A stretch of DNA of 64,000 nucleotides, taken from assembly GCF_029784165.1 (NCBI RefSeq), contig NC_073696.1, positions 185,172,998 to 185,236,997 on the forward strand, read 5' to 3'. This document shows, one piece after another, positions 54,559-64,000 of this stretch (positions within the stretch are counted from its first letter, which is position 1; each line of letters starts with the position of its first letter). The notes beneath the pieces were generated by a model, which worked only from the letters and a program-made list of their open reading frames with translations, ran no database searches and had not been told where the DNA came from. The DNA is from Wyeomyia smithii (taxonomy: Eukaryota > Arthropoda > Insecta > Diptera > Culicidae). The translations under genes and the position numbers were made by a program.

Positions 54559-55890
54559 GAACAATTTGAGAAAAAATTGATCTTCCGTTTGAAATACAGT
54601 TGGTATTAACATCAAGAATCATGAAAATCGTGGATGTGTGAATGAATTGAAAAAAAAAAAATCTTTCTATAACATTAGAGACAGAATTCTATTCCAATCT
54701 AAAGTTTTATAAAAAACAGTCGCAATAAAAGCGTGTGCAAATAATGAAATTTTGAAAACTGTCGCAGATGGTATTAAAAAAATTGTTGTTGGCAATTTAA
54801 CACCGCTGCTGAAGTTTCGTTCTTACCTATATCATGATAATAAATCTATTCTAATTGAAAATTATTTTGGAACTATAAAATACGCTTTTCAAATGTGATA
54901 AAGTGTATTGAAGTTAAGTTTTTCATAGCTTTCATAAATCCAGGCAATAAAGTGAATATATTTTTTATAAAGTAGTGTATTAAATTATGAAAAACTCAGG
55001 AGCAACCAAATTTTTTCAATGCAATGTTGTTAAAATCCGACGTTGTATATATGTTGTGTTCTACGGGCATGTAGGTCAGGAACTGAACATAGCCAAACAG
55101 TGAGAAGAATGCTCTAATATCGAATACCACAGAGTTCTATAATTTGAAATAACCAATTCAAAATAAATTTCTTAAATCATATGGGAACACTAAAATGTTA
55201 TGATAATTCCCGCGGATGCAGGCGGACTCGATTATCCGGGGGCACGATTATTCGGAGGCTCGATTATTCAGGGTTCTATTATCCGGAGTAATCTCTTTTC
55301 TTCAATTTCGAATTTTGTACATATTTGTGACATTTGCTTTTTTGTCTATTGTATCCAAAAAAGTCAAATTTTATGGAGTACGCATATTTAACGAGTACAA
55401 TATTCTTTTTATCGATAAGCTGGCTGTTCTCGATGAGAAAAAATAATCATTTGTCTTTTCATATTTGGATTTATCTTTTAACTGATTACATTTTTGCTTA
55501 TACCTATGTTTACTTAACTACTTACTTTCATTTATTTATTTATTCATTCGTTTTAATCTGTTATAAACATGTGTACATTAGGTTATAACTCTTCAAAATA
55601 TTACCGAAAGACTTCTAGTTGGTTATTACACCTCCATCTATGAACTTTTTAACTCAACTCCAAATGCCGAAATTGGTTATATCAAAATTTTTAATTGTTC
55701 GATGCCGACAACACGATTATTTTAACCTACTTACAACAACTATGAACATGGCTAGTTGGCTCAGCTTTATTGCAGATGCGCTCCTTCATAGTATTAAATG
55801 TTTTTATTTTAATTTAATTTAATTTTATTTGTCGTTATAAATATATAAGCAGATTATTTATAAGCAGACCATATTGTTTGCAATTCGTTC
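54559..55890. other. No gene recognised
   Basis: Strongly AT-rich. Apart from the short GATTATCCGG array at 55229-55290, only small frames exist (76-84 codons, 55216-55588), which look like chance. Confidence 0.45.
55229..55290. repeat. Short tandem array, four 15-16-bp units
   Basis: CGATTATCCGGGGGCA, CGATTATTCGGAGGCT, CGATTATTCAGGGTT, CTATTATCCGGAGTA follow one another. Arrays with this motif occur near the ends of pogo/Tigger-like transposons, but no such transposon is evident here. Confidence 0.65.
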
Positions 55891-56275
55891 TTAACCCTCT
55901 AGTGCAGCGGTTCTCAACCTGGGGTACGCGAAAATAAAACCAGTAATGGCGAACAAAGCAATTTTCCTTTATTATATTTCATTCGTTTTACAATATTGCT
56001 CTTAAAACAGGACTGTAGCAATTAAACAAACCATAGTTTAATTTGAAACTTGAACTAGACCCTTACAACATAATCTACCATTACTACAATATCGCCAAGG
56101 GGTACGCGGACAAAAAAAGTTTAAGAAACGCTGCTGTAGTGCCCAAATTAGTTTTTAGACGGACTTCGAAAAAATCACTATGAAGCTTTATAAACATTCT
56201 TTGAGTTCTTATTGAAGCTTTTTAAAGGTTCAACTGATGACCGTCTAAAGGCGGCACTGGGCACTAGAGGGTTAA
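55891..56275. mobile_element. piggyBac-type mini element, copy 2, with a hAT-type insertion
   Basis: TTAA at 55891-55894 then CCCTCTAGTG. The other end is GCACTAGAGGG then TTAA at 56272-56275. After removing the 229-bp insertion and one 8-bp duplication the element is about 140 bp. The ends match copies 1 and 3. Confidence 0.85.
55905..56133. mobile_element. hAT-type mini element, 229 bp, nested in the piggyBac-type element
   Basis: Left end CAGCGGTTCTCAACCTGGGG and right end (inverse) CAGCGTTTCTTAAACTTTTT are typical hAT termini. Flanks CTCTAGTG (55897-55904) and CTGTAGTG (56134-56141) form an 8-bp duplication with one mismatch. GGGTACGCG occurs near both ends. Non-coding. Confidence 0.88.
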
Positions 56276-56439
56276 CTGGCTAATCTTGAAAAAAAAAAAT
56301 TCGTAAGTCTAGTTTTATTCATTGTTACATCGATTAATCCACCATATTTGTTATAACATAACATCATTCTATTGAGAAGTTCATTTTTGCCATATTTTGT
56401 TCTTTGATTACTGATATAAAACAAATTCCTATTTCTTAG

Positions 56440-56690
56440 AGAACGAGGGGGAGGAAGTTCAAATTCGTTAGAATTTCTGGGCGATTTTTTTTAAGTCCAT
56501 CTAGATTTATTAACATGCAACGTGCCTCATAGGAAGGTGAAGGTAGAATGGTCCAACCTAGCTTTCGTAAAGCATACAATAAAAATTGCTTGAAAATTAT
56601 CAATTTTACGTTGAAATAGCTCAAGGTCTTTACATATTTCAAGAAACATTCTCATGTCGTCTGCGTATATCAAAACATTCAATTTGCTTA
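56440..56690 (-). pseudogene. Reverse transcriptase relic (second stack), motif C
   Basis: Minus strand: LSKLNVLIYADDMRMFLEIC then KDLELFQRKIDNFQ. YADD marks the catalytic motif. Further similarity fades to about 56450. It continues the relic at 57992-58190, from which it is separated by inserted elements. Confidence 0.82.
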
Positions 56691-57566
56691 ATTCTCTAGT
56701 GCCCAAATTTTTGATTTTGATGAAAAAACTTTAAAACGCTCATTTTATGGTCAGATTCATGAAAAAAAAAAATCAATTCAAATAGTTCATAAATAATGTG
56801 GGTATTTGTGGAAATTTGAAACCCGCCAAATGACGGGGTTGGGCAGGTAAGCGAAATGAAGAATTGCGAAATAAATTTTTTTTATAGACTTTTGTTTTCT
56901 TAGGCAAAATGTTCTTTGTGAAACTATAACTTACAAAAAGTTACATGAGATATTTTTGGTGTTGCTGAGCATCTTGTACCTTTGTTAATGTAGATCTCTT
57001 GAATATTTTTTTATATTAACTTGTTGATTGCGAACTTCTTTTGCAGTTTTGTGACGAAATGTGACAAGGGGAAGGATGGGCTTGACCAGGCTACGTAGCA
57101 AATATGAAACTAAGAAAAATAAATTGGATTTCTTTTAATTGTTCTTTTTTATTATTGTTCCGTCTGTTTAGGATAATTTTTATTACTATTTATTACTTAC
57201 TTCATTACTTTCTTGTCTTTTCTTGTTTATTTATGATACAAGGTATGTTTTTGATAATGAAATTTGCAAAAGAAATGGTCAGGGGGGAGGGGGATGGGAG
57301 TTATAAAGCTACGTAATTATCTAGAGGGGGGTTCTGACTTTGTGACGAAATGCTACGAGGGGGAGGGGGAGGGTCATTGACGGATTTCGTTATTCGGTAA
57401 ATATTTATTAGTTTTTTTAACTTCTACAATAAATTAACTTTTATACCAAAAACTGCAATGTTCCATCTACAAACTAATAATTTTTTTTGTTTGTTTCTAC
57501 CAATAAATGAAAGAATACCAGTGGCTTCAATTTAACCGTCGTATGACGGGCTTGGGAACTAGAGGG
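56688..57566. mobile_element. piggyBac-type mini element, copy 3, with nested insertion
   Basis: TTAA at 56688-56691 precedes TTCTCTAGTGCCCAAAT. The other end is GGGCTTGGGAACTAGAGGG at 57548-57566, followed by TTG, where the second TTAA has decayed. It carries the element at 57040-57375 and interrupts the reverse transcriptase relic immediately before its YADD motif. The palindromic element at 57570 entered its right border. Confidence 0.8.
57040..57375. mobile_element. TA-flanked inverted-repeat element, copy 2 (truncated)
   Basis: Reverse-orientation relative of 15803-16161: GTTTTGTGACGAAATGTGAC, CCGTCTGTTTAGGATAATTT, TTTTTGATAATGAAATTTGC, GTTCTGACTTTGTGACGAAA, GGGGGAGGGGGA. The outer ATGACGTAG termini are lost on at least one side. 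Confidence 0.75.
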
Positions 57567-57569
57567 TTG
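57562..57569. repeat. Left 8-bp duplication of the palindromic element
   Basis: GAGGGTTG, repeated at 57984-57991. Confidence 0.85.
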
Positions 57570-57983
57570 CAAAGTTGCATATTCAATTTTAAGGTGCTTT
57601 TTCGCCGCGTGCCGATAGCTCGCTCCATAAGTACAATTTTGAGAAACAATGTATGACAAACTTGTAGTCCCTAAGTAGTACTAGTTTTTCGAATAGTGCA
57701 ATGCTGTAACTCTTATACCTGAAGTGTGAGAGCCCATATTCAGTGCAATATTCAGCCAATTTTTATATTCACCGCGAATATTGGCTGAATATCCCACTGA
57801 GTATTGACTCTCACACTTTAGGCGTAAGAGTTAGAGCACTGCTTTCTTCGACAAACTTGTAGCATTACTCATGGACTGCAAGTTTGTCGTACATCATATT
57901 TCAAAACTGTACATGTGGAACGAGTTATCGGCACGGGGCCAATTGAATGGAATTGACACCCCAAAATTGAATATGCAACCTTG
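57570..57983. mobile_element. Palindromic hAT-like element, 414 bp
   Basis: CAAAGTTGCATATTCAATTT at the left matches the inverse of the right end, CAAGGTTGCATATTCAATTT. Pairing continues through CGTGCCGATA, ACAAACTTG, AACTCTTA and GTGTGAGAG to a centre near 57775, so each arm is about 200 bp. The 8-bp duplication supports a hAT-type mechanism. The 61-codon frame inside is not credible. Confidence 0.85.
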
Positions 57984-57991
57984 GAGGGTTG
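57984..57991. repeat. Right 8-bp duplication of the palindromic element
   Basis: GAGGGTTG, identical to 57562-57569. Confidence 0.85.
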
Positions 57992-58190
57992 AAATATGTT
58001 CTACATCGTTTACAAATAAGATAAATAGCAGTGGACCTAGATGAGAACCTTGTGGCACACCGGATGTTACGTTTTCTACTGATGATAAGCTACTTTTATT
58101 ATTATTATTTTATTATTATTTTGTGTGATCTATAAGTCAGGTTTGAATGAATCCATTTCAAAGACCTCGCCATGTCACTATTCAAAGTAA
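57992..58190 (-). pseudogene. Reverse transcriptase relic (second stack), motif B
   Basis: Minus strand: ARSLKWIHSNLTYRSHK, then VENVTSGVPQGSHLGPLLFI then LFVNDVEHIST. PQG...LGPLLF is the conserved motif B. This part is open but short. It belongs to the same CR1/jockey-like class as the relic of the first stack but is a different copy. Confidence 0.88.
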
Positions 58191-58227
58191 GTGATATGAA
58201 TATCAAAATTCGTGCTTGTGCCCTTCC

Positions 58228-58378
58228 ATTTTACGCCTACTATTCCGAGCCTCGCTGTCTCCGGCTAGTATTATCGCCAATTACAATTCCCTGGAGGGGT
58301 TTCAATTGAATGACCATCTGATCAGTTTTATTGTGACTCTCTCAAATCCCTCTTAATTTTGACAAGAGGTATTAGTCG
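58228..58378. repeat. Single inverted unit of the 41.7-42.3 kb minisatellite
   Basis: ATTACAATTCCCTGGAGG, TGATCAGTTTTATTGTGACT, CTTAATTTTGACAAGAGGTA correspond in reverse to the unit anchors GGGAATTGTAAT, AAAACTGACCAGA and CCTCTTGACAAAATAAG. Confidence 0.7.
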
Positions 58379-58568
58379 AGTTTTGTAGAATTCTCTGTAA
58401 AGGATGGGTTAATGGGGAGACTGAGAATAAACCCATGCTTAAAAGTCCGTTGACATCGCACGGCCCTGATTCTACTAAAATTCGAACCCGCTTGTCAATG
58501 CGGACTCTGTAACTTTGCGAAGCTCCCCAGTTGTGCTTGTTACTTAGAAACCGATTTGAGAAGTAGTC

Positions 58569-58576
58569 GTGGTAAC
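58569..58576. repeat. Left 8-bp duplication of the hAT-like element
   Basis: GTGGTAAC, repeated at 61083-61090. Confidence 0.92.
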
Positions 58577-61082
58577 TAGGGTTTGCAATAATCCCGGGAA
58601 TCGATTTCCCGGGAAACGGGAATGAAAAATCGTATTTCCCGGGAATTCCCGGGAACCGAGAACGGACAAATATTTTAGCAAAATGAGATTTTAAATGAAG
58701 TTCATCAGTAAAAGGTAACAAAAAATTAAAAAAAATCTCATTCTCAATTCGCATGAAAAACAAAAAAACAAATGAAATACAAAACATATTCAAGTTAACA
58801 TCAAAAATTCGTGATCGATTTTTGTAGCATATATTTGCAGAAGAGGTGAATTAAGGATTTTCATGTCGTCAAACAATCGGTTCAGAACCGCTGACAGTTT
58901 CCCGTTATGCTCAAAAATGTTATTTCCTTCTGTAAAACTTTGCTCAAGTCAGCTGAATCACCGCTTATGTTCGATTTCTAGAATTAAAAACCTGAGTTAA
59001 TCCACCTAGTGGTGCAGAAACCTTTGTTATATTAACTATTACTTTATACATATTGGGCCTCGTAAAAAAAAAAACCGCGTATAAAAAAACCGCGTAAAAA
59101 ACCTGACTGTACCAACGTAAGCCCAATTTCAATAGTGAATGAAATGAATTTAAAAGATAGTTTTCAGAACGTTAACCAAAGACGATAATTGAATTAAAGC
59201 TTGACGTGGTTTTCGCAAATAATATGAATGTTATCACTGGAGTACATGAGTCTTATTTTTTGGATCACAAACCAATTTTTAAATGCTGGCTAGAGATAAT
59301 TAATTTTTTTTGAGATAATCGAACGTGGGGAAACAGTAATAGATGCTGACTTCACACTAGAACAGCAAGCATGTATGTTAATTTAATGCGGTTCTACTTA
59401 TTCGCTTTATTTTCAGAAATCGCAGGACCTGGATTTATGAATCAGCATCAAGTTTTTTTTACGAATTGAAGCAAGCTTCTACAAACCTGCTCTCGAAATA
59501 TAGTTCAGAATTATACAGGAAAAAAATATAGCTATTGATGAACGGGTGGCACTGACACATTCGTACGTAAATAGGTCTATACATCTTTGGTAAAGCTTTT
59601 CAAAATATCCGCATCGCTAATTGTTTTACATTTGCACACTGTGGGATCAGATTTTACTACAATGCTTGGCTCCCGAAAGCTGTAAATGTTTCTTACTCTT
59701 CGCAAATCTAGGTTCAACGTACAGTTTAGTATATATTTTATAAGAAGTGAGGACGGAAGCTTCAGAAGCGAGAAAAGGGGCTTAGTAAGCATTGCAGTTT
59801 CTTCTGAAATCTGGTTCAAATTTTCAAGAAAAAGCTGAAGGGTAGTTTATTTACACCAGTTAAGACGAACTACGAAGAGTGAAAAGATTATGAAAAGTTG
59901 TCGATGATTGTTGATTTCCTTTGAGAAATAAATAGCGATACGAAAAGAGAGGGATAGAAAAGAAGAAAGAGCAGTGAGAGAGTAAAATTATCCAGAAAGT
60001 AAAATATCCCATGTCTAAAATATACTTTGGTCAAAACTCTACAGTTCAAGCAACCAATAAAAGATCGCATTCAGTATGATTTTCAAAGAGCTCTGGGGCT
60101 TTCATTTGAGCATGCGAACATCAAAATCGGGATAAGCGTTCTGTAAAAAGAGTGTTTTTTATTATTTTTATTTTTTGGGTCGATTTTAATATACTACACA
60201 AATAAATAACATATTTACATATACATACGTACAGGCACACATACACAAACATACATAAATTGTTCAATTCGTCGATCTGAGTGAATTGGTATACGACACA
60301 TGGCTCTCCGTGTCATTAATTTGGCCTTAAAAGTTAAATGTCTCATATAAAAAATACTCTTTGATCAATATTTTAAAATCTAAGCCACTAATCAAAAATC
60401 CACTCGGTAGCATTCTGGGGGAGCACAGTAGCTTCCGTTTGCGTATAAGCTCATTCAAATCGGATATTGCGTTCTGTAAGAAAGGTGCATTAGTATTTAG
60501 CGGCACATACATACAGACAACACTACAGTAGATATTTACTGTTTACTTGAGCGGTAGCAAACCTATTCGCTATTTCTTTTCTCATTTAAATATATTTGCT
60601 ATGTCATTGTGATTTTTTCAAATAAACTGCGTCTATAATCTAGTTTAGATTGGCAGAACAACATTTCAAACCCTTTTGGAGTTTATATCATTATTGATTA
60701 GAACGTGAGATTCCGAGGAAGAATTTTAGTTACCTAATTAACTACATTATTTCGTTATTTCGCCGTTCGGTGGTTTTCTGTGACCGAGACAATCCGGAAG
60801 AAAACGATGGAATACTAAATAATCACTTCAATACGACTTAAAATAAGTCAATCTTAGTGTATTTGAATGCTTACTAATTAACATGCAAAGATGATTTTTA
60901 CGTTGTAATACTATACTGACGTATTTAATTTTATTGCAATATTGCATAAGAAACTAAAGTCAATCTTACAAAATTTTTCGCGGAACTTGGGAATCCATCA
61001 AAATCGATATTTCTGTTCCCGGATCCGGGAATCCCAGGAAAAGCTATTTCCCGGGAAATCGTTCCCGGGATTGCAAACCCTA
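58577..61082. mobile_element. hAT-like element, 2506 bp, degenerate
   Basis: Left end TAGGGTTTGCAATAATCCCG and right end (inverse) TAGGGTTTGCAATCCCGGGA, with repeated TTCCCGGGAA motifs in both subterminal regions. An 8-bp duplication GTGGTAAC flanks it. Excision restores the host frame GPDGLPRLLLKSVSK on the minus strand. No full transposase survives. A minus-strand stretch near 58790-58960 (FEHNGKLSAVLNRLFDDMK) weakly resembles hAT C-terminal sequence. A CCGCGTAAAAAA fragment lies at about 59070-59110. Confidence 0.88.
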
Positions 61083-61090
61083 GTGGTAAC
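61083..61090. repeat. Right 8-bp duplication of the hAT-like element
   Basis: GTGGTAAC, identical to 58569-58576. Confidence 0.92.
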
Positions 61091-61195
61091 CCGTCTGGTC
61101 CCTCACCTTTCGATACATCCAACCCATTCAAGGAAGCCAAAACTTCGTGAAAGGTTGCATCATCGACTGTGACATCTCTCAAAGGTTCAGGAAGA
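61083..61195 (-). pseudogene. Reverse transcriptase relic (second stack), N-terminal block
   Basis: Minus strand: MRDVTVDDATFHEVLASLNG then LDVSKGEGPDGLP, the conserved PGPDGIP-type block that precedes the palm. It joins in frame across the hAT-like insertion to RLLLKSVSK at 58576. This defines the order of the relic: 61.2 kb (N-terminal) to 56.4 kb (C-terminal). Confidence 0.85.
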
Positions 61196-61274
61196 TATGC
61201 TTGCTATAGAATGGTCTTGAAATTTTAACTGAAATACATTTTCCAAATTAACCAAATCCATTAAATGAATATTT

Positions 61275-62000
61275 ACAGGGTGTCACAGCGAAAGGGATAC
61301 ATTTTATTCATGCCATAAAAATAAAACAAATAAATATTTCTTCTCTGGTTCTTTTTTCTTCATCATGGAATATTAGTAAAATTACAGTTGAATCAGTTCA
61401 AATCAAATCTTTCGCCTTTGGGTTTAATTACAGCCCGCAAACGATTCTCAAAATTATAACAAACACGTCTTCGATTGGCATTTCACCCCAGATTTTTACC
61501 AAACGGTTCTTAAAAATGTCCAAAGTCATGTGTTTTATTTCGCCCAGATTTTCAAGCATGTACTCCCAAATGCTGAAGTCCAATAGATACAATCGGTTGA
61601 ACTATTAACATGTGTCGCAATCAAAACGAACACAGCAGATTAACAGAGTAGGACTACCGATGCGAAAAGAGGCACTCAACCGATTTTTTTTATGCCAAAT
61701 GTCATAGTAATGCTTGAAACATCGAGCCAGATGTGTTTCTACAAAAAAATGTCTGCTGAAAAATTGGATTCTCTGGGAAAAATTTGAACTTCGAATTTCG
61801 TTTAGCTTCGAAACAAACTTCTCCCCTCCTATAATTCTTTGAATTATAAAACTTAATATCACGATAGACTATTTTGAATCAATATGTTTATTTTCTTAAT
61901 TGGCTCCGTAAAACATTAATTTGTATTGCTGCCGTTTCAAATAAATGTGTGAAAAAAATATGTTTATTTCAACAACTTTTATCTAGCACCTATGAAATAA
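61275..62000 (-). pseudogene. mariner-like transposase relic, C-terminal part
   Basis: A terminal-repeat-like end TACAGGGTGTCACAGCGAAA starts at 61275. The minus strand then reads (C- to N-terminal leftwards) LLDFSIWEYMLENLGEIKHM, TLDIFKNRLVKIWGEMPIED, then in a shifted frame NFENRLRAVIKPKGERFDLN and a stop. This is the PLD-W...RL-A-I..KG end of mariner-type transposases. Upstream coding (61605-61862, 85 codons) is too degraded to place catalytic residues. No matching right end was found. Confidence 0.7.
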
Positions 62001-62500
62001 TTCTCTGAAAATAATATGGTAACCCTGAAAAGATTCAAAATGGCATCTGGGGTCAGTTCCTGTGCATTATACCGAGTAAGGAAATGCTTATTAGGGTGGG
62101 ACAAAAAATAAAGTCAGTAGTAGTGTTGCTGGAAAAATTCAATAGTGAGCCGTTCGTCAGACATGAGTTTCAAGAAATATGGGGTGAATAACTTTTTCTA
62201 CAAGCATCGTAGCGCTTTACGGTCTTTAAAAGAGTTTTTTCCAGGGAAATTTCCTACAAATATCATGTATCTATATATTTTTAGGAGCCAACTGGACATC
62301 TCTAGAGAATAAGTTTTGAAAAAGTGGATTTTCCCATATAAAATCGTATAGAAACTTTAAAAAACGGGCGCAAAAATATAGTTCTACTGATCGATCTGAA
62401 AAGTTACACGGTTGTTATAGGACCCATAAGGAACACGAAGAGTGCTTGGGAGCGGAAAAATATCACCATCGCTTTTTTCCCATATTTGGATGGTATTTTA
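62001..62500. other. No gene recognised
   Basis: Contains TTAGGGTGGGACAAAAAAT at about 62091, similar to the end of the element at 26179. No partner end was identified. Confidence 0.4.
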
Positions 62501-62519
62501 AAATGTTTTTCAGAAACTT

Positions 62520-62690
62520 GAAGTTGTCATCATATGGAGTTAATTTCTGGCCTCTAAAAATCATTCTAGTTCCTGAAATACCCATATTGGGTGGATTTCG
62601 GCCATTTTGGTCTGTTTTCCAGAAACCGGAGTTCGCTATCTTACAATTCAAAATAATTTCCGGGGTCGATTTATGGCTTCTGAGGCAGTC
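62520..62690. repeat. Unit of the 24.8-25.4 kb minisatellite
   Basis: CTGAAATACCCATATTGGGT then TGTTTTCCAGAAACCGGAGT match the unit at about 25290-25365. The 100-codon frame here is a by-product. Confidence 0.65.
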
Positions 62691-62749
62691 TTCATTTTTT
62701 TTGAGGCAGTCAGGTCATTTTCAATTGTTCGTTGAAAAATTTGGTTGAA

Positions 62750-63060
62750 TTTTTGTGTTACATTCGTGTGGGACCTCCGCTCCTTCCAGAGCAGGAAGGG
62801 GTGTCATAATAGAAACATTTCCCGTACTCTAAAATCCTCACATTACAAATTTGTTTCCATTTGACTGATGGTGGCCTATGTAGGAATTTGTGTTTCATTT
62901 GTATGGAAGCCTCCCTTTCTGAAAACGGAGGGGTATCAAACCACCATATTTCTTGAAACTCATGTCAAAATCCATTTGCTTGATTAGTTCTCGAGGTATG
63001 CAGAAACATTTGTTTCATTTGTATGGGACCTCTTTCTTCCAGAGGAGAGTGGGGTTCCTT
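62750..63060. repeat. Minisatellite with units of about 120-135 bp
   Basis: Three units anchored by GTGTGGGACCTCC (62767), GTATGGAAGCCTCC (62902) and GTATGGGACCTC (63021). Each is followed by a TTTCTTCCAGAGGAGAG-like tract and, before the next unit, CCATTTG with GTATGCAGAAACATTTG-like sequence. Confidence 0.7.
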
Positions 63061-63259
63061 ACTCGGCATCAGAAACCATTATATACGAATTTTACCATCC
63101 ACACTGTTTCCAAAGCTGCAAAAACGTGATCGAAATTGTTTTGACCCATAAAACTTGATTTTAGAGCCATAGTGCCTTCAGCAATGTTGATCCATTCCAT
63201 AGAAATTGTAATTTTGTGATTAATCCTCTAAACAGTGAGAAGTGAATATATATTACTTT

Positions 63260-63985
63260 TTCCATTTTTGCATATTGCAATTCACTTTGTTCTGCAAAGT
63301 TATAGCACATTTTATAAGAAACAACTTTGTCAAAGACACCATACTCCTATCTCCCTATTTAAATAAACTTTTGTGGAGTTTTCTACAGATTGCCACTAAA
63401 AATCATTTTTTCAATATAATTTTTAGTAGTATTTTTTACAATTTCTCAATGTACATTGTAGATGTTGTTCGCAATATCGAAACAAACAATTTTATCAAAG
63501 AAAGTTTATTTTTATCTTTCATATTTCTTAGGTTATTGACGATTTTTATTAATACAATGTATTAATTTACTAACAGATATTTTCAAAATCTGCAAATAGC
63601 TGCAGACTTAACCATTTCTATATTGAAGTATAAGTAAAATATCTTTTAATCCCGATTTGGCATTTGTTTTTCACTGTCTCCTATATATATATCTGTAAGT
63701 AAATTTATACATTATTTTAATAAGAATCTTCCCTAACTAAATAAATATGAGAGATAAAAATAAACTTTCTTCAGGAAACTCGTGTGTTTTATTATAGTGC
63801 ACTGCATTGTGAAACATTGAAAAATCATAATTAAAAATTATGTTGAAAAATGATTTTAAGGGGGCTTAAGGAGACTCCACAATATTTCATTTAAATTTAC
63901 AGCTAGAAGTATGGTGTCTTTAACAAAGTTGTTTCTTAAAAAAAGTGCTATAACTTTGCCAAAGTGAATTTTTATATGCGGATAT
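63260..63985. repeat. Large inverted repeat, possibly a palindromic mobile element
   Basis: CAAAGTTATAGCACATTTTA then AGAAACAACTTTGTCAAAGA and CACCATACT at about 63294-63350 are mirrored at about 63910-63965 (TATGGTGTCTTTAACAAAGT, TTGTTTCTTAAAAAAAGTGC, TATAACTTTG). The middle (63430-63840) is AT-rich. The outer edge may run past the window end. Confidence 0.65.
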
Positions 63986-64000
63986 GAGGAATATAAAATT

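Overview
The window looks like insect nuclear DNA, most probably from a culicine mosquito such as Aedes. It is AT-rich and saturated with mobile elements: I-group, CR1/jockey-like, RTE and LOA-like non-LTR retrotransposons, IS630-Tc1-mariner transposons (one with a DD37E catalytic triad), hAT-like and piggyBac-like non-autonomous elements, a tRNA-derived SINE and several minisatellites. This species call is an inference from the combination of families. I see no convincing host protein-coding gene, no tRNA or rRNA gene and no CRISPR array.

Region 0.6-16.3 kb is one deeply nested stack. An old minus-strand CR1/jockey-type reverse transcriptase relic has been split by several insertions: a 1.1-kb terminal-inverted-repeat element (836-1930), a DD37E transposon (2320-15103) and two smaller inverted-repeat elements (15129-15544 and 15803-16161). 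The DD37E transposase is itself split by a full-length I-group retrotransposon (copy A, plus strand, 2513-13989, 12-bp target duplication). Copy A is split inside its reverse transcriptase by a second, inverted copy of the same family (copy B, minus strand, 6098-11940, 14-bp target duplication). Copy B has uninterrupted ORF1 and ORF2 with all catalytic motifs visible, so it is the only potentially autonomous element here.

Region 16.3-35.3 kb holds a decayed RTE relic (16.9-18.85 kb), a second Tc1/mariner transposon with a broken transposase (22985-24054), small inverted-repeat elements, a minisatellite (24.84-25.39 kb), a three-copy dispersed repeat, and a CR1-like element with a PHD-type ORF1 and a reverse transcriptase but no endonuclease (27.4-29.8 kb). 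Long AT-rich stretches between them carry nothing I recognise.

Region 35.3-50.9 kb holds a third relic of the I-group family (copy C, minus). Copy C was hit by a TA-flanked element, a SINE that itself carries a TA-flanked Tc1-type element, and another inverted-repeat element. Then come a second SINE, a minisatellite, an RTE element (minus) containing a third SINE, a LOA-like element with an RNase H domain (minus), a 770-bp inverted-repeat element and a Tc1-like DD34E relic.

Region 50.9-64 kb begins with a repeat-poor, locally GC-richer stretch (51.7-54.3 kb), the best candidate for host non-coding exon or promoter sequence. After that comes a second nested stack (56.4-61.2 kb): a minus-strand reverse transcriptase relic split by a 2.5-kb hAT-like element (8-bp duplication), a piggyBac-type element at a TTAA site, a palindromic hAT-like element (8-bp duplication) and another small element. 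The window ends in a mariner-like relic, minisatellites and an open-ended inverted repeat.

The elements do not form a functional pathway. They record layered insertion, and because copies A and B are inverted relative to each other they create kilobase-scale, nearly identical inverted repeats.
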